Assembly: GCF_042242105.1 (NCBI RefSeq)
Contig: NC_092035.1
Span: forward strand, 111,001 to 175,000
DNA: 64,000 bases
Reading direction: 5' to 3'
From: Pempheris klunzingeri
Taxonomy: Eukaryota; Chordata; Actinopteri; Acropomatiformes; Pempheridae
Shown here: piece after piece, positions 1 through 13,800 of the stretch
Layout of the letters: each line of letters starts with the position of its first letter
Position numbering within the stretch: position 1 is the first letter of the stretch
Notes under the pieces: model-generated
Told to the model about the DNA's origin: nothing
Databases searched by the model: none
What the model saw: only the letters and a program-made list of their open reading frames with translations
Translations under genes and position numbers: made by a program

Positions 1-890
<890 letters not shown>

Positions 891-1324
891 CACCGTCAGT
901 CCTACCATCCACTGTTCAATGTGGCCCCACTTATTATCCAGACCATAATACTTCTGTAGGAGGAAGAGGAGGAGGAAGAGGAGAAAATGTTAGAACCGGT
1001 GATAAAATTCAGATTTGAAGAGAAAAAGGGGTGCGTTTGTTTTAAACTTCCTGGCGTGGCCAGTGGGTGGGGCTCCCTCAGAGCTCATTATGCTGGGTGA
1101 GCAGAAGAGCCCACCCGCCTGGTGCCGCCAGGCAAGTAAAACAAGCACAATGGAGCATTTAAGGTGGAGCGGAGAAGTTAGTCGTACCTTGTGGCTGTGA
1201 AACAGCTACAGGAGGCGGGAGGAGACACAAAAGGGAGAGACTGAGGGTTAGAAAGAAGGTCGGAGGTCAGAGGTGTGTTGGTGTTAAGTTAATAACAGCC
1301 GTTATATCGCTCTCTGCTCACACA

Positions 1325-1660
1325 CCAGACTCCATTCACAAAAACAGGGATTTTAGCTCACAGGACACTGGAGCTGCAGGTCTGCTGCTGCCTCCATCAG
1401 TCAGTGTGTCTGTGTTGTTGTCTGTGACACAAATGTTGAGTTGGTTCTGAAATGACCCTTTAAAACACCAAAGTCACAAAACAACACGAACAGACTGACT
1501 GAGGGAGGCAGCAGCAGAGCAGCAGCTCCTCTGTCTGGTGATTTTGCTTCAGTGTGAAGCGTTAAAATTACAAAACGTCGTCTGAGCCACCACATCTGAC
1601 AGAACTTAAAGGACCATTCCACTGTTTGAAAACTCACCAAAAAACACATCATACTGTTCA
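1325..1660. mobile_element. Foldback/MITE-like element, copy 1
   Basis: Begins with CCAGACTCCATTCACAAAAA. It contains a left block CTGCTGCTGCCTCCATCAG and, about 130 bases later, its near reverse complement CTGAGGGAGGCAGCAGCAG, so it can fold into a long hairpin. The same family recurs at 2119-2540, 50329-50565 and 63156-63378. No coding capacity is seen. Confidence 0.55.
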
Positions 1661-2118
1661 ATATGTTGGATTGACACGTTAATAACTTTCAGAGCTGAAA
1701 AACAACATTAACTTGATTATTTCACCTATTTTTAATCAAACTTTCACCACGAAATGTTTAAAATCCTCCAATTTCATTAAAAACTTCTTCAGTTTTTAAT
1801 TTCATTGTAATTTAAAACGTTCTGTAACATCTGGGGAGGGTCGTAACATCAGCTCAAAGTATTTTGTGTTTTTACAGTTAATATAACGTAACAGCTGTGA
1901 ATTCATCTGTTGTTTAAGGAGACGTTTCTATTCAATCAGATTAAAAAGTTCAACTAAATGTAAAGTGAAAAGTTGCAGCTTGTAACAGAATGATGATGAG
2001 GTTACTCACCAGAGAGAACAGAGGAACAGTAAGATCCACACTGAGTGACGGACCGATGATTAAAGCACATTTACACCCCGTTACCTCACACACGCTCTGA
2101 CCTTTGATCCCAAACGGA

Positions 2119-2540
2119 CTTTAAAGGGACGGTTCACACTGTTTGAAGTGTGGCTGTGTGAGGTCTTTATCCATGGTCAGTGTATTATTTTACATCGCCG
2201 TCACACGGCCCTTTCTGACAGGGAAATGAAGCCAGTCTCTCTTATCTTTGCTGTCTTTAAAGCCACCAGACTCCATTCACACATTTTTTTTCGATTTTAC
2301 CTCACAGAATATTGGAGTTCAATGTGCTACTGCTGCCTCCATCTATGAGCTAACATGTTAGTCTGGATCTGAACTGTCCCTTTAAAACACCAAAGTCACA
2401 CAATAACACAAACTAACTAACCGATGGAGGCAGCAGCAGACCAGCAGCTCCTGTGGTCTCTGAGAAATAAAATCACTATTTTTTCAATGGAGTCTGGTGT
2501 AAGAATGGACTGACTACAACCCGAACTGTCCCTTTAACTG
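2119..2540. mobile_element. Foldback/MITE-like element, copy 2
   Basis: The outer ends TTTAAAGGGACGGTT and AACTGTCCCTTTAA are inverted repeats, as are the inner CACCAGACTCCATT (2264) and AATGGAGTCTGGTG (to 2499), and the CTGCTGCCTCCAT and ATGGAGGCAGCAG blocks. Nested inverted repeats without an ORF suggest a non-autonomous foldback DNA element. Confidence 0.6.
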
Positions 2541-2639
2541 TAGAGACTGACCCACAGGTAAACTAGCCTACTGACTCCTTTCACTAGTGCCACTATGGCT
2601 GACGCTTCTACTCCCTTCAGCGGTGTTACATTTTTTAAA

Positions 2640-2820
2640 AATGCCACTTCCACTCCTTTCAGTGGTTACAGTTTATTCAACACTTTCTTTACTGCCTGTT
2701 TTACCTGCCACTTCAGGTGACACTTCCACTCCTTTCAGTGGTTACAGTTTATTCAACACTTTCTTTACTGCCTGTTTTACCTGCCACTTCAGGTGACACT
2801 TCCACTCCTTTCAGTGGTAT
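2640..2820. repeat. ~76-bp tandem duplication, about 2.5 copies
   Basis: The block from CTTCCACTCCTTTCAGTGG to CACTTCAGGTGACA is repeated almost perfectly twice, with a third partial copy. It lies in non-coding DNA downstream of the lrrfip1 exons seen here, probably an intron. Confidence 0.8.
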
Positions 2821-3029
2821 CACATCTTAGAACATCATTTAATGAGCCGCCACTTCAGCTCCTTTCATCTGGACCAGAATCAAAACTTTATTCACATTTT
2901 TCTTTTTAACCAGTTCACTTCCTTGTTTGTCAGAGCCAACAGCCAATCAGACAAGCCTCCTGTGGATCAATGGGGTGACAGGAAGTGAAGCGTGTGTTGA
3001 CAGTGCTTTCAGAATAAAAGCCTGCTGAC

Positions 3030-4606
3030 CTCTTTCTGTTGTCTCTCCAGCTCCTTCATCCTGATCTCTCGGGCCTCGGCTCTCGCTGCTCTCTTCGCCG
3101 CCAGCCGCGCCTCCGCCTGATCACAGATCAACAGGGTTATTGATTACCAATGACACCACATCATTTACAGAGATCAATATTATCATCAATAAACATTCAA
3201 CTTTATTGATCGCTGTGGAGGGTTGTTAAACTTGATTGAATGCTGTGTTTCAGCTGGTCGGTCAGCTGAAGAGTTGAGAAGAGGTGTAAACAGTGAGGAT
3301 GATGATGTTTTGATCCAGATGATGAAGATCTGTGTCAGTCAGATTAATGCTGGTGCTGCTGCAGAGGATTAAAGGATGGAGGTCACACACACACACTCTG
3401 TCTGTCTGTCTGTCCCAGAGGGCCACCATCACTGAGGACACGCTCAACATCACTCACACCAGACTCCATTCAAAAATGACACTATTTAAGCAGAAACAAT
3501 AAACTCTTGGCTGTCAGACACAGACAGACACACACAAACAGAGACACAGACAGACAGACACACAGAGACAGACACACACAGACAGACACAGACACAGACA
3601 GACAGACAGAGACACAGACACACACACACAGAGACACAGACAGACAGACACACACAGACAGACACAGACACAGACAGACACACAGAGACACAGACACACA
3701 CAGACAGACACACACACAGACAGACAGACAGACACACAGACAGACACAGACAGACACACAGACAGACACACACACACACACACACACACAGAGACACAGA
3801 CAGACAGACACAGACAGACACACAGAGACACAGACAGACACACACACACACACAGACACAGACACACACACAGACACAGACACACACAGACACACAGAGA
3901 CACAGACAGACACACAGACAGACACAGACACACACAGTCAGACACAGACACAGTCAGACACAGACAGACACACAGAGACACAGACAGACACACAGACAGA
4001 CACACAGTCAGACACACAGACAGACACACACACAGACAGACACAGACACACACACAGACACAGTCAGACACAGACACAGACACAGACAGACACACACACA
4101 GACAGACACAGACACAGACACAGACACAGACACAGACACAGACACAGACACAGACACAGTCAGACACAGACACAGACACAGACAGACACACAGACAGACA
4201 CAGACACAGACAGACACAGACACAGTGACCAGTGAAACCGGATGTTCTCTCTGAGTTTCTGATCAGAGGACGACAGCAGTTTGGAAAACTAGAAGAGAAA
4301 AAGGAGTTTTGTTTGTGTGTTTAAGGCGAAAACATTAAAAGTGTTTCTTCCATCACATAAACAGTTTTAATGTGAAAAGTGTTGCCGTGGCTCCCGCTTC
4401 TTCTCTACCAGTGTTTCTGTATGTTCATGTATTTAGCTGCCGTCTTTCAGTGCGTTTGGTGCTCTCTGTACATTTGGTGTTTTTCTGAGTGGAGTTTGGT
4501 CTGTCAGACGGAGGCGGCCGTGTGAATGTGACTAAACCGGTTTCCAGCCTCTTTGTTTGTCTGCTCAGTCATGAGACTCAACAGGTTTCAAACACGTCAC
4601 TCCTCC

Positions 4607-4637
<31 letters not shown>

Positions 4638-5087
4638 GGGTGTGGGCTCCAAGGTGCTGTGACTTTTACTCCACTGCACTAAACAGTGACGTTAAAATCT
4701 GTCAAATCTAAACTGGAGTTTGGTGGAAACCAAGAAGTCTGACCTTCATCCTCCTCCTCCTCACTGATCATGTCGGCCTCGTCCTGCTGTGTGTGTGTGT
4801 GTGTGTGTGTGTTCTACCTGTACCAATTATCCATTCATTACATAAGTAACTGATAGATTGATTATGATTGATTATTGGATCTTTCTAAAGAATAAACACA
4901 TGAGACTGGTTAGATTCTGTCAGCTGCAGCATCCTGGAAGGTCCTGGAAGGTCCTGGAAAAGCCTTGGATGCCGTTTTAGTAACCACAGGGGAGGGGGAG
5001 GAGGAGGAGGAGGAGTCAGCAGCTCTTTCATCATTTTCACATTCCAGAGTCAGAATGTAGGACGAAGAGCACATGAACAATAACATG

Positions 5088-5121
<34 letters not shown>

Positions 5122-5632
5122 GGACAAAGAGTGTTTTGTTTTGATGAGCCTTCCTGTCATCAGAGAAGCTCTGATCAGAGGACGTGATCATGTGATCAAT
5201 ACTCTGTCAATAGATCAATAATGCAGCAGCATTATACAAGAGGAACAATGAGACCATCCAGTCCAGACTTCCATTGAAAAAAGGCCTAAAATAAGCAGCT
5301 GAGCAGTGAGAGCATCACGCTGAACTCCGTTCATTTATCACCGACTTTAACTCCTCTGACTCTCTTCAGTTCATTAACCTCGTTTTATGGATCTTCATGT
5401 ATTGATTACTGATCAGGTGTTTCCGGTCTGCAGTGCCGTCGCAGGTTGTTTTAGTGCAGCAGATTCTCCGCAGTGTCACACTCTCCTCCTATCAGATCTA
5501 ATCATGAATCACATCGATAATTGAATCGATTAGCAGCCTCACCTCTCGGGCGATCTGGTTGAGAGCATCGTCCTCTGCGGTGAGCTTCTCGCGGTTCGGG
5601 ATCCTCTTCCTGCCCGGTCCCTGGGTCCCCAT
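3030..5632 (-). CDS. lrrfip1: LRRFIP1 (leucine-rich repeat flightless-interacting protein 1), first two coding exons
   Basis: Two exons are seen on the minus strand. Exon 5632-5543 (30 codons) starts with ATG, runs [16 protein letters not shown] and ends at a GTGAGG donor. Exon 3116-3030 (29 codons, phase 0) follows an AG acceptor, reads [20 protein letters not shown] and ends at GTCAGC. The joined start matches the N-terminus of vertebrate LRRFIP1; the MGTQG start and the EDDALNQ segment fit LRRFIP1 better than LRRFIP2. The family binds Flightless-I, is coiled-coil, and acts in cytosolic nucleic-acid sensing and actin or Wnt-linked signalling. No further exon is recognised in 1-3029, so the rest should lie beyond the window. 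The neighbouring mlph gene in the same orientation repeats the human 2q37 order. The identity is firm, but the choice between fish a and b paralogues cannot be made here. Confidence 0.9.
3510..4228. repeat. Complex (CAGACA)n / (CA)n microsatellite
   Basis: About 700 bases are built from CA and GACA units. It lies in the intron between the two lrrfip1 exons. Long open frames on both strands here come from stop-free short repeats and are not genes. Confidence 0.95.
5090..5118. repeat. (CA)n microsatellite
   Basis: Plain dinucleotide run in the lrrfip1 intron. Smaller (CAT)n and (GT)n runs lie at 4608-4636 and 4788-4811. Confidence 0.9.
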
Positions 5633-5639
5633 GGTCCAG

Positions 5640-6062
5640 GAGGGGTTTACCGGGAGCCGGATTATCCACAGAGGTCTCCTGAGGTCTGGATCATACGGAC
5701 CCGGAACTCTGGAGCAAAGCCAGTGATGAATAAAACTGTTTGAGTCTAAAATCTGTGATTTTTCAAGCGCAAATCTGCAGGGTCAGCTTCTCTCTTCTTC
5801 CAGCTGGTGCCTCAGGTCCCCACCGTTGGGGGGGTCATCACCGCGGGCCGAATTATCCACAAAGGTCTCCTGCAGCCCGCAACATCACACATGTGCAGTC
5901 AGGCTGGGAGAAAACACTAAATAAAGCAGTTTGACTTTAGAAACAGATCTTTTTCTGATGCAGTTCGGTCACCTTCTGCCGGCTGGTGATCCTCAGGTCT
6001 CCACCGGTGGGGGGGTCATCACCGGGGCTCCTCAGGTCCGAAACATCCGGAGCCGGAAAAAC
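5640..6062 (-). repeat. Three decayed tandem copies of the lrrfip1 start-codon region
   Basis: About 5640-5790, 5800-5985 and 5990-6062 share the same order of short blocks: a GGATAATTCGG-like block, a GGTCTCCTG block and a run of C before GGTGGGGACC. The copy nearest the gene has CCATGGGGACC, which contains the initiator ATG. The second and third have GGTGGGGACC and GGTGGAGACC, so the start codon is lost in both. This looks like local tandem duplication across the first exon followed by decay. It probably lies in the 5' UTR or proximal promoter. Confidence 0.6.
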
Positions 6063-6460
6063 ACCGAACAAACGTGTGTGAGGTCAAACCTTCAGACTCG
6101 GAGGATGACCGGAGCGGCTGCGGGCCGCGCGGCCGCCGCCGTTCATCCCGGTGCAGCTAACGCTAGCTTCCGTTAGCCCGCTGCCGACCGTCACTGCCGG
6201 CAAACCGGAATGGCAGAAACGTTAAAAAGCGCCGGTCGGAGCTCCGGTTGCCTCCGGTCACATGCCTCCGTCACCGCAGCGGCCGGTAACGGCGTTAATC
6301 CACCTCAGCTCCTGAGGGGGAGGAACCGCGGCGCGTCTCCCCGGGACCGTGAAGTAAACACGGGTTAGGCTGCCAGGTGAGCCGCAGGTGGGCTGGTTCC
6401 GGTCCGTGAAGGCATCCCGACCCCACGGCCCGCAGTGTGACGGAGACACAGGAGGGAGGG
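6030..6460. promoter_or_regulatory. CpG-rich stretch, likely lrrfip1 promoter
   Basis: This stretch is dense in CG dinucleotides and GC blocks, including GGGCCGCGCGGCCGCCGCCG near 6122, whereas the flanks from 6480 onward are AT-rich. It lies about 400-800 bases upstream of the lrrfip1 ATG on the minus strand and has no coding exon. A CpG-island promoter for lrrfip1 is the simplest reading. No TATA box is evident. Transcript starts cannot be seen from sequence alone. Confidence 0.5.
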
Positions 6461-6469
6461 GGGGGCTTT

Positions 6470-7838
6470 TACTGTGGAGGGAGGAAGTCCACTCCAATTT
6501 ACACATAATTAGATAGACACCGGAAGTGAATTCAAAATAAAAGCCGTTACCGGTCCAATAATAATTTATTTTCAATGAAAATGAAACGGTCCTAAAACCT
6601 CTTCCCAAATATGTCATCAGGTGTAAGATATATATCAATAACGTCATCGAAACTAAACAATATTCATTCATTCATCAATGAAATTAAATGAAAACTAAAA
6701 TAGAGTAAAATTTATTATAATTAACTAAAATAAAATGAAATTCATGTAAAAGTAATTGATTGAATTTAAAGTAACAACCCCTGACAAAAAACTAAAGTTT
6801 AAAGTATTGATAATGATGAAGATAAAGAGTAGACTGAACACTGCTTCCGGAATACATTTCAAAATAAAAGCACCACGTTGTAGCCTTTTATTTTGAAGGC
6901 AGGATCAATAATCAATAACTGAGCCCAGAGTTTATGGAAGAGTTTATTGATCAGAAAGCCAAAAACTGACACTTATTATTGCGATCAATACAGTATTTCA
7001 TCTCATCTGTAGTCAATAATTCAAACAAACTAAACAACATCAAATCTTATCAATACTGATCAATAACATCCAGTTTACAATCAGCAGTCAGATCAATCAA
7101 TGGAAACAGCTGGACAAGGACATGATTCATTTAGTGGATCTGACACTTATCGATCGTATCAGAAGTGATGAGAAACACCGAATCAATAATCAGATCAATC
7201 AATCAATCAATCAATCAGATCAAACAATAATCAACACACAGCTGATCACAATAAAATAAGGAAGCTCAATGATACCGAGATTTCATTCATTCAGTTTGTT
7301 AATAAATCAAAATAAAGTCCCACTGATTAATTTTCAACTTTGATTAAATTGATTCTCTAATCAATAGAATTTTAATCAAACTTATTAAAACGTTTTCAGT
7401 TATTTTATTTTATTTCAGTTTTCTTCTCACTTTTGTTTTTATTCATTTTGTGATGGTGAATCAAACTTTTAGAATTATTTTAACAACATTTAAATAGACG
7501 TTTACGTTTTATAAACTATGAATCAATTATAGAAATTGATCGATTATCAAAAGTAAAATTTGGGGACTAAACGTTGAATTTGAGGAAAATCAGAAAAATT
7601 TCAGACGACCGTCCGACGTCGGTTTTAACGTCCAAACGCTTCAACGTGGTTTTTTAACGTGGTTTTAATCTCAGTTTGACTTCAAGGAGAAAATTTCTGA
7701 GCAGGTTAAACAGACGAAGACGAAGACGAAGACGAACGTTGCAGCTTTTTGGTTTTGTTCATTTAAATCATTTAAGCAGAAAAACTGAATTTCATCTAAA
7801 CTCCAGCAGGTTCTCCAGGTTCTCCAGGTTCTCCAGGT
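6470..7838. other. AT-rich intergenic DNA, mlph 3' side
   Basis: This lies between the lrrfip1 promoter region and the mlph stop codon. It is AT-rich with many ATCAAT tracts and no recognisable exon. A minus-strand AATAAA (plus-strand TTTATT near 7440) about 400 bases past the mlph stop is a possible polyadenylation signal. PRLH and RAB17, which sit between MLPH and LRRFIP1 in mammals, were not recognised here. Confidence 0.5.
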
Positions 7839-10800
7839 TCAGTACATGTTGCTGGACTTCCACTGAGCTCCGTTACTGTTTCCTGTCGGGAAAAAACAAA
7901 AACACGTAAATATAGAAACGACGTTAATGGATGATTAAAAAAAACTGGTTTCTCACTAAAGGGCGTCTTACTGGAAAACTCTTGTGGGGACTTCTTCCTC
8001 TGATGGGATCCAGAAACCTGCTGGATGATCAGATTACAGGTGATCACTTCACATCAAAACTTATTGATCCTCTGCGGTCTGAATAAATAAGAAATCAATA
8101 TTATTAAATCAATATTTCACTAAAAACAAACGGACCTTCTTCTTTGATCCAACGGCGCTCAGAGCGGCGATCTTACTCTCGATATCTGAAACCTGCAGAG
8201 GACGAGATCATCATCATCATCATCTTCATCTTCGTTGTTAACATCATCATCAGTAGTATCATCATCATCATCATCAGTATCATCATCTTCATCTTCGTTG
8301 TTAACATCATCAGTAGTATCATCATCATCATCATCATCAGTATCATCATCTTCATCTTCATCTTCGTTGTTAACATCATCATCAGTATCATCATCATCAT
8401 CATCATTAGTATTAGTATCATCATCTTCATCTTCGTTGTTAACATCATCATCAGTATCATCATCATCATCATCATCAGTATCATCATCTTCATCTTCATC
8501 TTCGTTGTTAACATCATCAGTAGTATCATCATCATCATCATCAGTATCATCATCTTCATCTTCATCTTCGTTGTTAACATCATCATCAGTAGTATCATCA
8601 TCATCATCATCAGTATCATCATCTTCATCTTCATCTTCGTTGTTAACATCATCATCAGTAGTATCATCATCATCATCATCATCAGTATCATCATCTTCAT
8701 CTTCGTTGTTAACATCATCAGTAGTATCATCATCATCATCATCATCATCAGTATCATCATCTTCATCTTCATCTTCGTTGTTAACATCATCAGTAGTATC
8801 ATCATCATCATCATCAGTATCATCATCTTCATCTTCATCTTCGTTGTTAACATCATCATCAGTAGTATCATCATCATCATCATCATCAGTATCATCATCT
8901 TCATCTTCGTTGTTAACATCATCAGTAGTATCATCATCATCATCATCATCATCAGTATCATCATCTTCATCTTCATCTTCGTTGTTAACATCATCATCAG
9001 TAGTATCATCATCATCATCATCATTAGTATTAGTATCATCATCTTCATCTTCGTTGTTAACATCATCATCAGTAGTATCATCATCATCATCATTAGTATT
9101 AGTATCATCATCTTCATCTTCGTCGTTAACATCATCATCAGTAGTATCATCATCTTCATCTTCATCTTCGTCGTTAACATCATCATCAGTAGTGTCATCA
9201 TCATCATCATCATCATCATCATTAGTATCATCATCTTCATCTTCGTCTTCGTTGTTAACATCATCATCAGTAGTGTCATCATCATCATCATTAGTATCAT
9301 CTTCATCTTCATCTTCGTTGTTAACATCATCATCAGTAGTATCATCATCATCATTAGTATCATCATCTTCATCTTCGTCTTCGTTGTTAACATCATCATT
9401 AGTATCATCTTCATCATCATTAGTATCATCATCTTCATCTTCGTTGTTAACATCATCATCAGTAGTATCATCATCATCAGTATCATCATCTTCATCTTCG
9501 TTGTTAACATCATCATCAGTAGTATCATCATCTTCATCTTCGTTAACATCATCATCATTAGTATCATCATCATCATCATCTTCATCTTCGTTGTTAACAT
9601 CATCATCAGTAGTATCATCATCTTCATCTTCGTTAACATCATCATCATTAGTATCATCATCATCATTAGTATCATCATCTTCATCTTCATCTTCGTTGTT
9701 AACATCATCATCATTAGTATCATCATCATCATCATTAGTATCATCATCATCTTCGTCTTCGTTGTTAACATCATCATCAGTAGTATCATCATCATCATCA
9801 TCAGTATCATCATCTTCATCTTCGTTAACATCATCATCAGTAGTATCATCATCATCATCATCTTCATCTTCATCTTCGTTGTTAACATCATCATCAGTAG
9901 TATCATCATCTTCATCTTCGTTAACATCATCATCATTAGTATCATCATCATCATTAGTATCATCATCTTCATCTTCATCTTCGTTGTTAACATCATCATC
10001 AGTAGTATCATCATCTTCATCTTCATCTTCATCTTCGTCTTCGTTGTTAACATCATCAGTAGTATCATCATCATCATCATCATCATCAGTATCATCATCA
10101 TCTTCGTTGTTAACATCATCATCAGTAGTATCATCATCATCATCATCATTAGTATTAGTATCATCATCTTCATCTTCGTCGTTAACATCATCATCAGTAG
10201 TATCATCATCATCATCATCAGTATCATCATCTTCATCTTCGTTGTTAACATCATCATCATTAGTATCATCATCTTCATCTTCGTTGTTAACATCATCATC
10301 AGTAGTATCATCATCATCATCATCATTAGTATCATCATCTTCATCTTCGTCTTCGTTGTTAACATCATCATCAGTATCATCTTCATCATCATTAGCATCA
10401 TCATCTTCATCTTCGTTGTTAAAATCATCATCATTAGTATCATCATCATCATCATCAGTATCATCTTCATCATCTTCATCTTCGTTGTTAACATCATCAT
10501 CACTAGTATCATCATCTTCATCTTCATCTTCGTTGTTAACATCATCATCAGTAGTATCATCATCATCATCATCATTAGTATCATCATCTTCATCTTCGTT
10601 GTTAACATCATCATCAGTAGTATCATCATCATCATTAGTATCATCATCTTCATCTTCGTCTTCGTTGTTAACATCATCATTAGTATCATCTTCATCATCA
10701 TTAGTATCATCATCTTCATCTTCGTCTTCGTTGTTAACATCATCATTAGTATCATCATTAGTATCATCATCTTCATCATCATTAGTATCATCATCTTCAT

Positions 10801-13800
10801 CATCATTAGTATCATCATTAGTATCATCATCTTCATCATCATTAGTATCATCATTAGTATCATCATCTTCATCGTTAACATCATCATTAGTATCATCATC
10901 ATCATCTTCATCTTCGTTGTTAACATCATCATCATTAGTATCATCATCTTCATCTTCGTCTTCGTTGTTAACATCATCATCATTAGTATCATCTTCATCA
11001 TCATTAGTATCATCATCTTCATCATCATTAGTATCATCATCTTCGTCATCATTAGTATCATCATCATCATCATCATCTTCATCATCATTAGTATCATCAT
11101 CTTCATCATCATTAGTATCATCATCATCATTAGTATCATCATCTTCATCATCATTAGTATCATCATCATCATTAGTATCATCATCTTCATCATCATTAGT
11201 ATCATCATCATCATTAGTATCATCTTCATCATCATTAGTATCATCATCATCATCATTAGTATCATCTTCATCATCATTAGTATCATCTTCATCATCATCA
11301 GTATCATCTTCATCATCATTAGTATCATCTTCATCATCATCATCATTAGTATCATCTTCATCATCATCAGTATCATCTTCATCATCATCATCATTAGTAT
11401 CATCTTCATCATCATCATCATTAGTATCATCTTCATCATCATCAGTATCATCTTCATCATCATCATCATTAGTATCATCTTCATCATCATCAGTATCATC
11501 TTCATCATGTGGACATTTTCAGTCATAATTTGCTCAAACTGATCAGAATCTTTATTTCTGGTTCTTTTCTCAGGACTCATGAAGGTTTTATGATGACAGG
11601 ATCGTTAATAACTTCTCATGATCAGGACTAAACATTCTCATGATCAGGACTAAACATTCTCATGATCATGACTAAACATTCTCATGATCAGGACTAAACG
11701 TTCTCATGATCAGGACTAAACGTTCTCATGATCAGGACTAAACTTTCTCATGATCAGGACTAAACGTTCTCATGATCAGGACTAAACGTTCTCATTAACA
11801 TGACTAAACGTTCTCATGATCATGACTAAACATTCTCATGATCAGGACTAAACGTTCTCATGATCAGGACTAAACATTCTCATGATCATGACTAAACATT
11901 CTCATGATCAGGACTAAACGTTCTCATGATCATGACTAAACTTTCTCATGATCAGGACTAAAAGTTCTCATTAACATGACTAAACGATCTCATTAACATG
12001 ACTAAATGTTCTCATTAACATGACTAAATGTTCTCATGATCAGGACTAAACGTTCTCATGATCATGACTAAACGATCTCATTAACATGACTAAATGTTCT
12101 CATTAACATGACTAAATGTTCTCATGATCAGGACTAAACGTTCTCATTAACATGACTAAACGTTCTCATTAACATGACTAAATGTTCTCATTAACATGAC
12201 TAAACGTTCTCATGATCAGGACTAAACGATCTCATTAACATGACTAAATGTTCTCATGATCATGACTAAACGATCTCATTAACATGACTAAATGTTCTCA
12301 TTAACATGACTAAACGTTCTCACGATCAGGACTAAACGTTCTCACGATCATGACTAAACGTTCTCGTGATCATGACTAAACGTTCTCATTAACATGACTA
12401 AATGTTCTCATTAACATGACTAAACGTTCTCATTAACATGACTAAACTTTCTCATGATCAGGACTAAACGTTCTCATTAACATGACTAAACGTTCTCATG
12501 ATCAGGACTAAACGTTCTCATTAACATGACTAAACTTTCTCATGATCAGGACTAAACGTTCTCATGATCATGACTAAACGTTCTCATTAACATGACTAAA
12601 CTTTCTCATGATCATGACTAAGCGTTCTCATGATCAGGACTAAACGTTCTCATGATCAGGACTAAACGTTCTCATTAACATGACTAAACTTTCTCATGAT
12701 CAGGACTAAACGTTCTCATTAACATGACTAAACTTTCTCATGATCAGGACTAAACGTTCTCATTAACATGACTAAACTTTCTCATGATCAGGACTAAACG
12801 TTCTCATGATCATGACTAAACGTTCTCATTAACATGACTAAACTTTCTCATGATCAGGACTAAACGTTCTCATGATCAGGACTAAACGTTCTCATGATCA
12901 TGACTAAACGTTCTCATTAACATGACTAAACTTTCTCATGATCAGGACTAAACGTTCTCATTAACATGACTAAACTTTCTCATGATCAGGACTAAACGTT
13001 CTCATGATCAGGACTAAACGTTCTCATTAACATGACTAAACGTTCTCATGATCATGACTAAACGTTCTCATTAACATGACTAAATGTTATTATTACTTGG
13101 CTGAGGCGGCTCCACCCACCTCACTCTCGGCGCTCTGGACTCTGGCGGCGGTCAGCGCCACCACGTCCTCCAGCTCTGACAGCTCCGAGTCGGTCGCCCC
13201 CCCGAAATTAGTCTTGGCGCTCTGCTCGAGTCGTCGCAGCTTCGACTCCAGTTCGTACGACTGACCGGCTGCGATGTACACCTGCACAGGTGAGACGACA
13301 GATACACCCGTGTCAGCTGACAGGCCTCCACAGCACTGACGATGAAAAGAGAAGCAGGACTGCGTCTGACTGCAAAACACACCGACTGGTTCTCCGACCA
13401 TCGTTAGCTGATCATCATGATTTTATTGATTATCTATGAATGAGAATGAAAGTGAGAATCAGAATCTCGTAATTACGATTTAGCTTCTTAATAATTACGA
13501 AATTGTTTTGCTTCATTCAGGAGATAAAAATCTACATTCAATATGTTCTCATGTTTTTCTCATCCATACAGAACTGTAAACACAAGATTAATACGAAGGT
13601 TGGAAAAAAACGTAAAATATTTTTTACATTTACAAGAATCGTGAAATATAGAAGACAAATGATGAGAAAATAACTTTGCATCTCGTACAAGATTTCTTGT
13701 CTCACATTTTTCGTACTTACAATGTAATTCTACTTTTTTCTCTAACTACTAAATCATCATAAATATTTTCTGAAGACATGAATGAAATATTTTTTTGAAT

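Noticed and set aside
3482-4235. Cys/Val-rich and Thr/Asp-rich open frames
   Set aside because: Translations of a (CAGACA)n microsatellite.
5740-6176. Short plus-strand ORFs upstream of lrrfip1
   Set aside because: They run through duplicated leader and CpG-rich promoter sequence and have no homologue I know.
8144-11580. Open frames of about 1100 codons on both strands
   Set aside because: They are produced by a stop-free ATC-based tandem array inside an mlph intron; the composition is pure repeat with no domain.
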